Source of the DNA: Trichomonas vaginalis G3
Taxonomy: Eukaryota; Parabasalia; Trichomonadida; Trichomonadidae
Length of the DNA: 64,000 nt
Direction of reading: 5' to 3'
NCBI RefSeq assembly: GCF_026262505.1
Contig: NC_067205.1
Coordinates: 372,001-436,000, forward strand
The notes under the pieces were generated by a model that had not been told where the DNA came from, ran no database searches, and saw nothing but the letters and a program-made list of their open reading frames with translations. Positions 9,857 to 20,970 of this stretch are shown one piece after another. Made by a program: the position numbers and the translations under genes. Position 1 is the stretch's first letter. Each line of letters starts with the position of its first letter.

Positions 9857-10789
9857 ATAAATTTTTTATATCCTACATCTGAAGAAGAAAAACCTAAAGA
9901 ACCTGATGTTTTCCCTGAATATTATGAAGAACGGATTAAAGATGATGAATATGATGAAATTGAAAGACTGGAAAAAATAAGAGATGAAATAGATGAAAAA
10001 ATTAAGGAATTAAGAGAAGTTGAAAAATATAATGAGAATGAAGTAGAGGGTTTAATGAATATCCCAGCTTCAGAATCAGAAGTACAGAAATCTCATGAAG
10101 AAAGATATAAAAATTACTTTTTGGAATCTACTAAAAATTTATTAGATGGTGATATTGACGAAACACTTTCAGAAGAAGGCACAAAATTTATTCGTAAACA
10201 TAAGCTTCAGTTTATTGACGATGAAGAATATCCCTGTATATTACTTTCACCTCCTCTTGATTCTGAAAAATTCAAAAAAGCATTGAAAAATGTAACATAT
10301 GCAACAAATACGATTAAGAAAGAAGACCATGATATTTACACAAATTATTATTTAAATAAATGCACGGGTGTTGATAAAGTTTTTGATTTATTAGATAAAA
10401 TATCAAAAGAAACAATTGGTACATATAAAATTTTATGCGATTGTGGTTTCATTATTGAAGATACCAATAATGTTTTATATGAAAGAACAGCACCGAAGGA
10501 AGACGAAGTGGAAAGGTCTATACCATTCGTTATTAAGAACATAAAAGATATGAAAACTTATAAACATTATATTTATTCATTTATTTCAGAAAAAATGGAA
10601 GCAACCCATAAAACATCATCTCATCATTTTATAGCTATTCATACATTCCTTTTCAAAGTTGTGAAATTAAATAAGACAGGAATTAGATTTAATGTATCAG
10701 GGTACGCATTCTTGAGTAAATTAAAATGTATTCATCACGTCGCAGATGATAAAAATTTATGTATTCTTAATTCATTTTATGGACTTTAG
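9857..10789 (+). pseudogene. Unknown protein at left end of element B
   Basis: The first ATG in frame is at 10055, but a coding-like, acidic, helix-rich frame continues upstream to the T-run, so the left end of the gene is not resolved. The downstream 244 residues are mixed helix and strand with a Cys-containing stretch (LCDCGFIIEDTNN) and a C-terminus ending NSFYGL. No family is recognised. The gene ends at a small palindrome (10795 to 10807). Confidence 0.4.
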
Positions 10790-10794
10790 CCCTG

Positions 10795-10807
10795 GACTCT
10801 CTGAGTC
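10795..10807. repeat. Short palindrome after first element B gene
   Basis: A perfect hairpin (GACTC, TCT, GAGTC) lies just past the stop of the gene at 9857 to 10789, flanked on both sides by GGACTTTA. A related palindrome (GGACTT, A, AAGTCC) lies at 30681 to 30693 near the other end of the element, next to a gene that ends the same way in the opposite direction. It may be a transcript-end hairpin or a member of the GC-palindrome family described in the findings. Confidence 0.4.
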
Positions 10808-10869
10808 TCGGACTTTAAAAAAAATAAACTTTATTTTTATTTATTTTTTTAATTTTTATTCTTACATAA

Positions 10870-13800
10870 ATGAACAAAAACGGAACAGCTAAAATGAATG
10901 ATAATCAAATAAGAGCAGAAGGTAGAAGGTTATTTAAACGCTTCTATAACATTCCTGATGGTGTTAATCCTAAAACTCGTAGAAGTTATTTAAATGAAGC
11001 AATAGATGCGTATGAAGGGTTTGACATTTCATCAGAAAGTGAGAGGTTAGCAAGAATGTTAAACGTTAATATTGATTTTTATTATTGTGACCCTCAACCA
11101 GAAGACGTAGACATTAACAAGGTAGACTTTCCATTAGTGGAATCAATAATGATAGATCCAGAATTTGAAACAGTAAATATTTTATTAACACAGAGTCCAT
11201 GTGGAAAACTTCACGCTGACAGAATAACAGACGTTGAAGCACTCACAGGATATAAAGTTTGCCCCTTTTGCAAAGAAGAAGTTTATTCTATCCGTGATGA
11301 CCAGAAAGGAAAAACCAAAGAAGATTTTTAAAGCATTGTGAGAAATGTAAAGAAAATAATGGAAGATTAATTCAAGACGTTCAATTGCAAAAGACACAGC
11401 AACCATATGCACCACATATCACGAAACAGAAGATATATCAATGGCTATTAGCACATATTTGCAGGAATATTATAAACCAACAAGATATTATATTACTTTT
11501 GACTTTGAAACATTAGAGACTAAAGAAGAACTTCAACTTTCTGAATGTGCAACTTTGAACGCTTACTTAAAACCATTCATGGTATCATCAACTGTCAAAT
11601 TAAAGCCGCAAAGCGGCGAGGTCGTAGACCGTGATAAAACATTTACGAGGAATTTTTGCTTAACTTCAAGTGATTCTTTTATTTCTGATTGGATTGAATT
11701 TTTATTTTCAACCTGTTCATTAGTTGCTAAATCAAATATTGAACAATATGAAGAATTAATGAAGTTGCAAAACATTAAATGAGAAACAAAAGGAAGCATT
11801 TAAAGAACTTCTAGATGAGGAATTCAATAAAGTGAATATCATAGGTTTTAATTCGGGAAAGTTTGATTTAAATTTAATTCTTCGTGATTTAAACACTGCA
11901 AAATGGAAAATAAAATCAATGCTGGGTTCATCTTCTCAATTTAAGCAAATCATTGTAAAGAAAACAAACGGTTCCATATGAATTGAGATTTATTGACATC
12001 AGAAATTATATAGCGGGTGGGACATTAGACCAATTCACTCAAGATTTCGGAAACAATAAATCACGTGTTAAATCCTTTTTCCCTTATCAATTCATCACAT
12101 GGGAAAATTACGAAGAAGAATTATATAAAGAGGAACCATTCACGAAAGATTCATTTTATTCAGCATTAACTCAAGAAACTATATCAGATAGTGATTATCA
12201 AATATATCTCAATGATGCTAAAAATTTTAAGAATAGATTAGAATATTTTATTCATTATTGCAATAAAGATGTTGAAATTATGATTGACCCAATTGATAAA
12301 ATTATTGAAGAAACATTTGTTTATAAAATTGACATGCTTCATAATCTTTCTTTATCATCGAATGCATCAATGATTCGTTACGCTTTAGCATATAAAGACT
12401 TTAATCCTAACGAAAAATATCCAGAAGAAGAAAATGTGGAATCAAGTTTTGAATTAACGAAAAAGTATTGGAAATATAAAATTGAATCATATAAGAAACA
12501 AGATGAAAAAGCAGAAAGAGATACTAAAAATAATGTTTCAATGGATGACTATCAATACTATCACGATTTAATCCTTTCATCTAAATGCAAAATGTGTGGT
12601 AAAGCGTTTACATATGCAAATAAACCAACATTGATAGAATCGATAATGAAAAACCACATACCAAAGAAAATTGTCAGTTAATGTGTTGTTATTGCAATGT
12701 CGTAAAATCAAATAAAGATGAGATGTTCAACGTTTAAGAATCAATTTAAGAAATTATGCATTAAAAAATAATTTACAATGACTTTAGATTCAGTTGAAGC
12801 TTATCACATTCTCCGTAATGGAATTACTGGTGGTCTATCAAATGTTCAACATCGTGTTAATCTTAAAGGAATCACGCACATTAATAAACTTTCATATAAT
12901 CCAGAAACTAAAACTGTATCAAATGAGGACACCACCAACATTATGACTCATTTTGTTGGAGTTGACTTTAATTCATTATATCCTTCATCATTTTCATCTA
13001 ATCCTCATGATTTCATTCAATATACTAACCATAAAATGTATATGCCGGGAAGATTGAATGGTGTTATCATTTGTGATACAGCAACAAAGAAAGCAAAAGC
13101 ACTGGGAATTATTAGAAAGAAAAATACTTTATTCGTGGCTGAAGTAAAGGGTCACATTGATGAAAAATACATTAATGATTACATAAACTTTTTACCGATA
13201 ATAAGAAACTTAGATATTATCACAGATGAAAAAACAATTGGCAGTTTTATGTATAATTACATGAAATCAAACAATCTACCAGTTGACCAGAAACAGAGAA
13301 AATTAACTCAGTTAGCATCAACACACAACCAATATCAACCATTTTCTTCTTATTATCTTTGGTATCTAATAGACAGATTTCATTTTATCATTGATGACAT
13401 TCAATCAATTTTAACATTTACTAAAAACACTTGTTTTAATGAATTTGCGAACGAATTTATGAACGAAAGACAAAAGGCTGAATTAGAAGGAAATAAAGGA
13501 AAAAGTTTATTTTGCAAGATTTCACTTAATGGATCATATGGTTACGATGCAATGAATACACAAAATTACGCAAAGACTAAAATAATGAATGCACAGAAGG
13601 CACGCGTTGCATGTATGTCAAATAAGTTTAAAAACATAAGAGAAATAGGTGAAGATACGTATCAAGTGATGCTTAAAGATAGATTTTATAGATGTGATAC
13701 ATGTTTACAAGAGGCATTCTTCACTTTAGATAATGCTAAATACTGGTATTTGGTTTTCATTTATGATTTTATGTATAAATGCTGAATGTTAATCGTTTTC

Positions 13801-14341
13801 ATTTCATTGAAGGTGATACTGATTCATCTTATTGGGCTATTGCTGGCGATCCAAGTCTTCCTAACACTCAGCATTTCAAGCAATTGTAACCGATAAACAA
13901 TTTTATGATAAAAACATTTACAAATTCGCACCTTTTGATTTCTTCTGTTTTGATGAGAAATTTAAACCTAAATTAAAGAATAAAGCTGAAGAAAAAGCAC
14001 ATGAGAAGAAGTTATTGGGTTTAGCAATTGAGAAACAAGGTGATAACATGGTTGCTTTATGCCCTAAGTGTTATACTTCATTCAACGGTTCAATTGATGG
14101 AAGTGATTTTAAAAAGATTGCACAAAAAATGAAAGGTGTTAGTTTACGACAAAATAAACAATTAACACCTAAAAATTATTTGGATATAATAAATGATAAA
14201 GTGATATTTGATGGTCAGAATATTAATTTACAACTTAAAAACGGGTCAATGACTCGCTTAACAATTGGTAAGACTGCATTAACAGGAGCACACACTAAGG
14301 CTGTATGTTGTGAAAATGGATGTTGTATGCCATTTATTTAA
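10870..14341 (+). pseudogene. Protein-primed-type DNA polymerase B, element B
   Basis: Family B polymerase motifs are readable in order along this strand. They are a zinc-like CPFC patch, exonuclease strand TFDFET, an FNSGKFD exonuclease segment, YCNKD, polymerase motif A (DFNSLYPSSF), motif B (KISLNGSYGYD), motif C (GDTDSSYW) and a C-terminal thumb region. This is the replicative enzyme of Polintons, which copies linear DNA using a protein primer. An HNH/EndoVII-like Cys cluster lies between the exonuclease and motif A (about 12,540 to 12,730). A double-hairpin palindrome at 11,605 to 11,630 sits inside the coding part. The gene is broken in several places. Confidence 0.85.
11605..11630. repeat. 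GC double-hairpin palindrome inside polymerase gene
   Basis: Two adjacent hairpins, GCCGC-AAA-GCGGC and GGTC-GTA-GACC, are separated by GA. The same arrangement occurs in reverse orientation at 16943 to 16970 and in a variant form at 21181 to 21204. Its GC content stands out against very AT-rich surroundings. It occupies coding sequence and adds a short peptide there, like Rickettsia palindromic elements or mitochondrial GC clusters. That comparison is by appearance only. Confidence 0.6.
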
Positions 14342-14424
14342 TGAAATGCCACAGAAGAAAAAGGAACCACAGAATGAGACAAAGAGGTGGGCACCCTTAA
14401 AACATTTATTTTATTTTTATATAA

Positions 14425-15934
14425 ATGGATAACACAGATTTAAAAATTTTAATTGATGATTTAGTATTTAATCAAAATTTTCTTGATTATTATGATTTAA
14501 AAGCATATCTCCAAAAATATAATAAAAATATAACGGGTGATGATATGGAATATTATTATTCGTATTATAAAAATGAATTTTTGAAATATCATGATAAAAT
14601 AATTTCTAAAATTAAAGACAAAATTAAAAATAATGAATATGCAAAGGGAAAAACTAAATCACAGCTTAAACAGTTGAAAGATTTCAAAAATAAAGTATTA
14701 ACAGAAGAAGATATTGATGAATTATATAAATTATATAATCCCGAGCCGCAAAAGCCAAAGGAACAAAAACCAAAGGTACAAAACGCCCAGGTCCTTCAGA
14801 CCATAAATGATGCACAAGCTTTAATTTATGATTCATTAGTTAAACCATATTCAGCCCGACTTTTAAATGAAGATCAACTTTTGGAATTCATCCTTCAACA
14901 TAAACTCGAAGCGGGAAAGTATATCAAACCTTTATATACAGCATATTTAAAACAAATGAATAGAATACATCCAGAATTAATGAAAGGAGGAATGAAATCC
15001 AAAATCAAAGCAGATAAAATTAAACCACTTACAACACCAAAACCTCCAACGACAGTAGTACCTCCTCCTTCAGTTAATCCTTCATCATTCACTTTATTAT
15101 ATCCATTTCAAACATTAAAGAAGCAAAAAGATTTTAAAAAGGATTTCAAGATATTAAATAAACCAATTGACCCAAAAATTCAACCATTAAAGGAAAAATT
15201 TAGTCGCCCTTCATTTGCTCCATATCCATATTCATACGAAATCGATCATCTGGAATATTCAAAAGGAAAAGTTACTTATTTATTTGCCATTAACATTAAC
15301 ACTAGATATTTATATTGCATTCCGGTGAAAGGGAAAACAGAACAGGAAACAAGAAGAGCTATACAATACTTACTAGATCATGAAAGAGTAGATAATATAA
15401 GGGGTGATGGTGATAAAGGATTTCAGGCAGCTATGGCTCATTATTTCCCACAAATTAATTTTTACTTTTCATCCTCTCCATATACGTTTCATAATAAAAT
15501 AGTTGATGCGTAATGAGAACTCTTAGAGATGCGTTAGGGTTAACGGTCAGATATACTGGGATGGAAATCATGACTCCATCATACAGCAGTTAGTATATTA
15601 TTACAATAATACATGGCATAGAACTATAAACATGAAACCAGTGGAAATGAAAAATGATATTTCAAAAGAATGGGAATATATTAGAAAGCAAATGGAAAGG
15701 TTAAATGATGTTAAACGTGAACAAATTAATTCGGGGCTCATGAATTTTAAACAAGTTTTAATTCATCTCGATTATGGAAAAACTGATAAATCAATGACAA
15801 AAAGAAGACGAAGATTTGACACAATAGCTGAATTTGTTAGATATATTAACGGCAATGCATTAGTTGAAGTTGACAATAAATTAATAGAAATTCCGATTTA
15901 TTTTATTACTCCATTATATTTAAATAATATTTAA
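14425..15934 (+). pseudogene. Retroviral-type (rve) integrase, element B
   Basis: The N-terminal 200 residues are Lys-rich and helical with a Pro-rich linker (KPPTTVVPPPS). The DDE core follows, with the first Asp in YSYEIDHLEY and the second in RGDGDKGFQ. The last 100 residues look like the basic C-terminal domain (TKRRRRFDTIAEFV). Polinton integrases of this type insert the element and make 6-bp target duplications. It lies directly after the polymerase on the same strand. The gene is broken. Confidence 0.8.
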
Positions 15935-15954
15935 TTTTTTTATTTCGTAAGAAA

Positions 15955-16218
15955 ATGAGTGACAACAAAGCAGTCAAGAGTCCAGACAATGAATATAAAA
16001 AGAAACTAAACAGAATTAAATCAAAAATATGCTATTACAAAAAGAAGTCGCAATGCAGTGGGGTTGAAAATGATAAAGAAATAATCGAAAAATTAGAAAC
16101 TTATCGTTCAATCCTTAAACTGAGTGAAGCAAAAATAAAAGAATTTAATAGAATAAATAAATTGATTGGAAGAGATGAATTTAATAAAGATGAATTTTTA
16201 AACTCAATCCAAATTTAA
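15955..16218 (+). CDS. Small Lys-rich helical protein, element B, 87 aa
   Basis: It starts MSDNKAVKSPDNEYKKKLNRI 20 bp after the integrase region. The product is nearly all helix with heptad-like spacing (IIEKLETYRSILKLSEAKIKEF) and basic, so a small coiled coil is likely. Its stop overlaps the end of the convergent small gene at 16215. No family is recognised. It might be a DNA-binding accessory protein, which is a guess. Confidence 0.45.
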   Translation: MSDNKAVKSPDNEYKKKLNRIKSKICYYKKKSQCSGVENDKEIIEKLETYRSILKLSEAKIKEFNRINKLIGRDEFNKDEFLNSIQI

Positions 16219-16379
16219 TTTTTATTCCTCTTCGACAACATCTCTCTTTCCATCATTACTGCATAACCACATTTTCTCAATTTTAGTGGTTTGTTATTTT
16301 TAACATGTTCTTGCATCATTTTTATCATTTCCTCCCTTGTTATGATTCGTGGTAAATTTTGAGCTTGTGGGGTATTCAT
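16215..16379 (-). CDS. Small basic protein, element B, 54 aa
   Basis: A short minus-strand frame opens with MNTPQAQNLPRIITREEM, contains MMQEHVKNNKPLKLRKCGYA, and ends SKRNKN. It overlaps the convergent gene at 15955 to 16218 by four bases, tail to tail. Codon use matches its neighbours and the frame exactly fills the space to the repeat region. The function is unknown. Confidence 0.4.
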   Translation of the reverse strand: MNTPQAQNLPRIITREEMIKMMQEHVKNNKPLKLRKCGYAVMMEREMLSKRNKN

Positions 16380-16540
16380 TTATGATAAAAATAAAAATTT
16401 AAATTATGCCGTTCTAAAGTTTGTGACAACATGACATTTTGACAACAGTCACGGAAATGATTTGTCATGACTTCATCGTAATGAGTGTAAATGACCCAAA
16501 AATAATGTTTTCATTAATGGTTTCAGGTCATTCAATAATT

Positions 16541-16910
16541 AATTATTTTTGAAGAACTGAAGGTGTCACTATGTCACTCAGTGTCACTCGGTTATTTAAC
16601 TTCTCTGAAAAAATGAGACAACATGACATTTTGACAACACAGCAGGATTAATGAGGAAGGCATTTATGAATTATTTTTGAAGAACTGAAGGTGTCACTAT
16701 GTCACTCAGTGTCACTCGGTTATTTAACTTCTCTGAAAAAATGAGACAACATGACATTTTGACAACACAGCAGGATTAATGAGGAAGGCATTTATGAATT
16801 ATTTTTGAAGAACTGAAGGTGTCACTATGTCACTCAGTGTCACTCGGTTATTTAACTTCTCTGAAAAAATGAGACAACATGACATTTTGACAACACAGCA
16901 GGATTAATGC
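16541..16910 (+). repeat. Repeat family R1, three tandem 128-bp copies
   Basis: Near-identical units start at 16541, 16669 and 16797 with a 128-bp period, and a partial copy of the core precedes them at about 16421 to 16448. Each unit carries three GTCAC cores spaced 8 and 10 bp, then ATGAGACAACATGACATTTT. The same unit occurs in reverse orientation at 19337 and 19571 and in a divergent form at 22157. The array sits at the 3' side of the primase-helicase gene. Confidence 0.85.
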
Positions 16911-16942
16911 AAAAATAAATTCAAATCATACTTTATAAAGCT

Positions 16943-16970
16943 AGACCTTCAGGTCTCGCCGCTTAGCGGC
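16943..16970. repeat. GC double-hairpin palindrome at primase-helicase 3' end
   Basis: AGACCT-TC-AGGTCT followed by C and GCCGC-TTA-GCGGC. It is the reverse-oriented counterpart of the palindrome at 11605 and lies over the end of the primase-helicase gene. Confidence 0.6.
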
Positions 16971-19270
16971 TCATTTACAGGTATTTCATCGTCAGTAAAT
17001 GAATCCTCATTATCGTTTGGTTCAACCTGTTTATATAATCCTTTCATTTCTTCTTTCAAAACATAACACCATGTTTGTTTACCATCTATTCTTCTCTGTT
17101 TCTTATCACATTTATCTTTAATGCTCATTTGAAAGTTTTTGTCTTTCATGTCTGATGGTTTGCAGAATAGAGCATTTTTACATGTCATACCTGCACACAA
17201 TTCATCATAATGTGTATTTATCCATACATCTAAAGGATTTGTTGATAACTCGATTAAATCTTGTTTGGCTTCAGTCATCGGTATGATTCGTACATTAAAT
17301 GATGAAAGGTCGTAATTGATAAAATATGTTAAAAGGTTATCATAAAATTCCTTAGTGCATGAATCCATTAAATTCTTGAAGTAATCAAATTGACCCTTAA
17401 ATTTACCATTAACTCTTAAAACTACGTATCTTCTGTCTCCAACTTCAATTTTGACAGGGTAAACGTTATTAGTTACGAAAATGAAATTGGCAACATTCTG
17501 AGCAGTTCTTCTGGGTTGATTCTTTTCATTAATTCTAATCTCATTATCCGTTATAATTGATTTCAAAGCGTTGAAGTTTGCGAGTCTATCTTCACCACAT
17601 TCTTGAGTTCATTAAGTACAAGAAACATTTTATTCTCAACTACTGAATTGAAATTACCCGTTAGCTCACTTATTTCAGTAATGTTTTTACATGAATAACC
17701 AGCGAGAAGTTCAGAAATAATGTCTGTAAATCTGTTTTTACCTGTTCCCTGAAGTCCTTTCAAAATAATTGCTGTTTCATTCTTGATTCCAGGATGTTGA
17801 ATCATTGATGCAATCCAGCCGAGAAGGTATTTATACACTTCATCGTTATTATCACAAATGGCTTCTTTAATGAAATTCATAAACATTTCAATTTTTGAGT
17901 AATCTGGTTTTTCGAGAACGTTGTATTTATAACCTTGAACGTTGAGAAAACATCTGGAGAATCAGATTTAAAGCAAACACCCTTAACGGTTAATGAAGAC
18001 AATTGATTTAGTAGTACATCCCATGCTGTTATGGTTTTACCTTCTTCTTTAAATATTTAATCATTTTGAGTGACTCTTTCATGTTTGATTGAAGAACGAA
18101 TGATATTTGATTCATTTTGTCGTGTATGTTGTAATCTTTCTGAATGAAGTATTTGTTTCCAATCTACAAAACGGATTACACGTGATAAATCCTCAATTAC
18201 TTCAGAACTGTTTTTTATACTGATGATTTTCAGCCTTGCGTCTAATATCTGTTATCAAAAACGAGTCATCAAGTTTGATATCAAATGTTATTTTTGGCTT
18301 ACGTAATAAAGGCAAAACATATTCATCATAATATTCCTTTTGATATAGTTTTAGAATCTTCACTAAAACAAATGGAGAAGTCATTAAATGTGCATATCTA
18401 CTACGTGCTTTTTCAAAATTACTTTTTGCATTTTCTGTTAAGCTGCAAAAGTTATAAACGTTATCGTATGCTTCATTAATTAAATGATTAGGTAACGAAT
18501 TAATAGCTTGAAACAGTGTGAATATATGTAACTTCTTTTTCTAAATTCATATTTCCACCGTCATTATGTACTTCAAAATCACTAATACCATCAACTATGC
18601 TCTGGGCAAGTTTATCGTCAATGTTTACATCTTTGTTTTCATTCATGATAGTCTTTATTTCTTCGTTCTTCTGTTCAACTCTTACCTTAATATTCAAATC
18701 ATTTAATATATCATTCACTGTTCTGGTTATGGTCGAGTCGTAACTTCCACGAATGAATGAGTATGTTTTGATTGGTTCTGTTGCATTCTTGCGAACTCTT
18801 GAATCAGCCATAACTACTAAAGAACGCTTTTGAATCATCCATAGAAGTCATTATATCAATAATCGTAATCATTGCAGGAATAGCATTTAATCATTCTGTT
18901 CGAGGTTGAATAGAAGAAATTAGTGTTGCAATAAATGTGAAGACCTCCTGAAGCGGTTTTAACGATAACATCTTTATCCGAAAGTTTTGATAAAATGTTT
19001 TTCTAACTGTTTCTTTAAGTTCATCATTGTATGATTTATTGATATCAACATCTATAATCGTTAAATTTGATTTTTATTTACTAATAAAGCCATACCAGTT
19101 TTCCTTCCTCTTCCTCCATCGTGTTTGAGGTAGTTATGTAAATCAATCTTGTTTTCACCAATTCTTTCGTTGAGGGTTTTAGTTTCTGCCACAACTAATT
19201 CCTCAGCTAATGAATCAATAACTTTTTCATCAGAAACGATATAGTTGCTGTTGTTGTTTGTTGCTGTCAT
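16949..19270 (-). pseudogene. Primase-helicase (PrimPol-like plus SF3), element B
   Basis: From its 5' side the minus strand shows a DVDIN stretch and an SGGLHIYC stretch typical of archaeo-eukaryotic (PrimPol/AEP) primases. The helicase part follows, with Walker A GLQGTGKN and the DRRYVVLR strand shared with element A. Such fusions prime and unwind DNA at origins of many viruses and plasmids. Its presence beside a protein-primed polymerase is noteworthy. Inverted R1 repeats lie on both flanks. A double-hairpin palindrome is at the 3' end (16943 to 16970). The gene is broken in several places. Confidence 0.7.
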
Positions 19271-19336
19271 TTATCTAGGAATAAAAAAATAAAAATAATT
19301 TTAAAACTAACTTTATTTTTGGGCTGCATCAAATTT

Positions 19337-19456
19337 CCTGTGTTGTTGTCAAAATGTCATGTTGTCTCATTTTTTCATAGAAGTTAAATAACCGAGTGAC
19401 ACTGAGTGACATAGTGACACCTTCAGTTCTTCAAAAATAATTAATTATTGAATAAC
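19337..19456 (-). repeat. Repeat family R1, inverted copy 1
   Basis: The reverse complement of the 128-bp R1 unit at 16541, including the GTGAC cores. It lies 67 bp from the start of the primase-helicase gene, so R1 copies flank that gene in opposite orientation. Confidence 0.8.
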
Positions 19457-19570
19457 CTGAAAACATTTACGTAAACATTAATATATAAAATTCATGAAAA
19501 CATTAATATATAAAATTCATGAAAACATTTATGAAACCATTAACGTAAACATAAACGTAAACATTTATTT

Positions 19571-19690
19571 CCTGTGTTGTTGTCAAAATGTCATGTTGTC
19601 TCATTTTTTCATAGAAGTTAAATAACCGAGTGACACTGAGTGACATAGTGACACCTTCAGTTCTTCAAAAATAATTAATTATTGAATAAC
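19571..19690 (-). repeat. Repeat family R1, inverted copy 2
   Basis: The second inverted R1 copy, nearly identical to that at 19337. The spacer between them (19457 to 19570) contains two 26-bp direct repeats built on ATTAATATATAAAATTCATG and runs of AACGTAAACAT. Confidence 0.8.
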
Positions 19691-19741
19691 TGGGAAATAA
19701 ATTTACGTCAAATATGCAATTTATAAAATCTTATGTCGACA

Positions 19742-19820
19742 GGCTACGTAGCACAGTGGTCTAAGGTGGTGTTATGGGGGGTTAGGGTCTGTGGTTCGAA
19801 CCGCGACGGCGCCGTATTTT
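19742..19820 (+). ncRNA. tRNA-like pol III unit in element B
   Basis: A box A match (TAGCACAGTGG, 19749 to 19759), a perfect box B (GGTTCGAACC, 19793 to 19802) and a TTTT terminator at 19817 form a complete internal pol III promoter arrangement. Folding by eye gives only an imperfect cloverleaf. The acceptor arms pair at about five of seven positions and the T arm closes with a six-base loop, so a working tRNA is doubtful. A tRNA-derived small RNA, a decayed tRNA gene, or a viral tRNA-like RNA are the alternatives. It lies in a gene-free stretch between repeat families R1 and R2. Confidence 0.5.
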
Positions 19821-19879
19821 CTTATTTTCTTTGTTTGTCTTGTTTGTCGTGAATAAAAAGTGTCATAAAAGTGCTCTAT

Positions 19880-19953
19880 CTTCCACGGGAATAAATAAAA
19901 AATTTACTTTATTTCTTCTTTATTTCTTCTTTATTTCTTTGTTCCCGTGGAAG
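19880..19953. repeat. Hairpin with perfect 12-bp stem
   Basis: CTTCCACGGGAA at 19880 to 19891 pairs perfectly with TTCCCGTGGAAG at 19942 to 19953, with a 50-base loop made largely of repeated TTTATTTCTTC on the plus strand. It lies 60 bp past the terminator of the tRNA-like unit. It may be a terminator, a structured RNA, or an origin-type cruciform. No gene overlaps it. Confidence 0.6.
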
Positions 19954-20034
19954 AAGGGTTTTGCTGTTTTTCTCAGCCGAAATCAATGATTTTTTCATTT
20001 TTGGAATCCTTAGCTTTGAACAAAAATATATTTT

Positions 20035-20262
20035 AGGTGAAGAGGTGAGATTTCACCTGTTTTTTCACCTAATTTTTCGCCCCAGTTTTTTCACAAGCGT
20101 TTTACATGGTAAACGTTATTTTTTAAATTTTGTGAAAACTCAACGGTTTGACACATGCCCTAAAAATTATTTTACTCAGAATTTTGTTGCTGAATTCAAT
20201 AAAAATATATTTTAGGTGAAGCGGTGAGATTTCACCTGTTTTTTCACCTAATTTTTCACCTA
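20035..20262 (-). repeat. Repeat family R2, two inverted copies (left bracket)
   Basis: Two copies, starting at 20035 and 20214, of a roughly 48-bp unit reading AGGTGAAG.GGTGAGATTTC then repeated TTTCACCT. They are reverse complements of the R2 copies at 21321 and 21923. Each is followed by CACAAGCGTTTTACATG. Together with the right-hand copies they enclose the genes between 20268 and 21237. Confidence 0.75.
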
Positions 20263-20267
20263 ATTTT

Positions 20268-20459
20268 TCACAAGCGTTTTACATGAATTGTACGATGTAT
20301 ATTTGAAATCCTAAACAATTTCGTAGCTTCTATTTCTTCTTTTAGTACATCGAATGTTTTAACAATACCGAAAGTCTCTTTATACTTCTTCTTGACGTCA
20401 GATAGAAGGAAATCGTCAGCAGTTGGATAATTTTTGTTCAGAAATGTCAACATGTCCAT
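20268..20459 (-). CDS. Small hypothetical protein, element B, 63 aa
   Basis: It starts MDMLTFLNKNYPTADDF and is helical and mixed-charge, ending HRTIHVKRL. The end of the frame runs into the R2 repeat flank. Its start abuts the stop of the next upstream gene, so the two are probably co-transcribed. No family is recognised. Confidence 0.35.
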   Translation of the reverse strand: MDMLTFLNKNYPTADDFLLSDVKKKYKETFGIVKTFDVLKEEIEATKLFRISNIHRTIHVKRL

Positions 20460-20828
20460 TTATTTTCTGCTGGTTTTTCTGCTTCTTTCTTTAAATCTGC
20501 ATAGTCGTTTCTCTTCTATTCTTTCTATCTCTTTGACGGAGTAGTTATATCTCCTCATTGCTGCCTTACATTTTGAACATTGCGGGTTCATTTTTGCGTT
20601 ATACATTGAAATTTGACCTGCTAAAACAACTAAGGCGTCAATTGCTCTCTTCATCTCAAACATAGCGGGTCTTAGTTGTTCGTTCCATACTTTGCCTCTT
20701 CTATCTTTATCTCTTATTTCCCAAACACATTCAGCAACTAATGAAACAAAGTTATCGTAGGTCTTAAATTCTTCAGATTTATATATGTCAGAAACATTCT
20801 TATAAACCATGTCGCAATCTTTGTCCAT
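20460..20828 (-). CDS. Hypothetical Cys-containing helical protein, element B, 122 aa
   Basis: It starts MDKDCDMVYKNVSDIY. The middle is helical, with one CSKC pair in NPQCSKCKAAMRRYNY and a very basic C-terminus (RFKERSRKTSRK). A single CxxC is not enough to call a zinc finger. The basic tail suggests nucleic-acid or membrane contact. It lies inside the R2-bracketed module, directly upstream of the 63-residue gene. Confidence 0.4.
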   Translation of the reverse strand: MDKDCDMVYKNVSDIYKSEEFKTYDNFVSLVAECVWEIRDKDRRGKVWNEQLRPAMFEMKRAIDALVVLAGQISMYNAKMNPQCSKCKAAMRRYNYSVKEIERIEEKRLCRFKERSRKTSRK

Positions 20829-20970
20829 AACTTTATGGTTGCAATGAAAACCAAGGAATTCATAATTTACTTTACGTATGAACTTCTTTATTTCTACTGA
20901 GTCAGTTTGTTTGACTTCAATTCGTCGAATTCAGGAATAGTTAGTTTTTTGTTGTTGGATTTCAGGTAGT

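Noticed and set aside
19742-19815. A functional tRNA gene
   Set aside because: Acceptor and D arms do not pair properly and the T loop is one base short, so it is listed only as tRNA-like.
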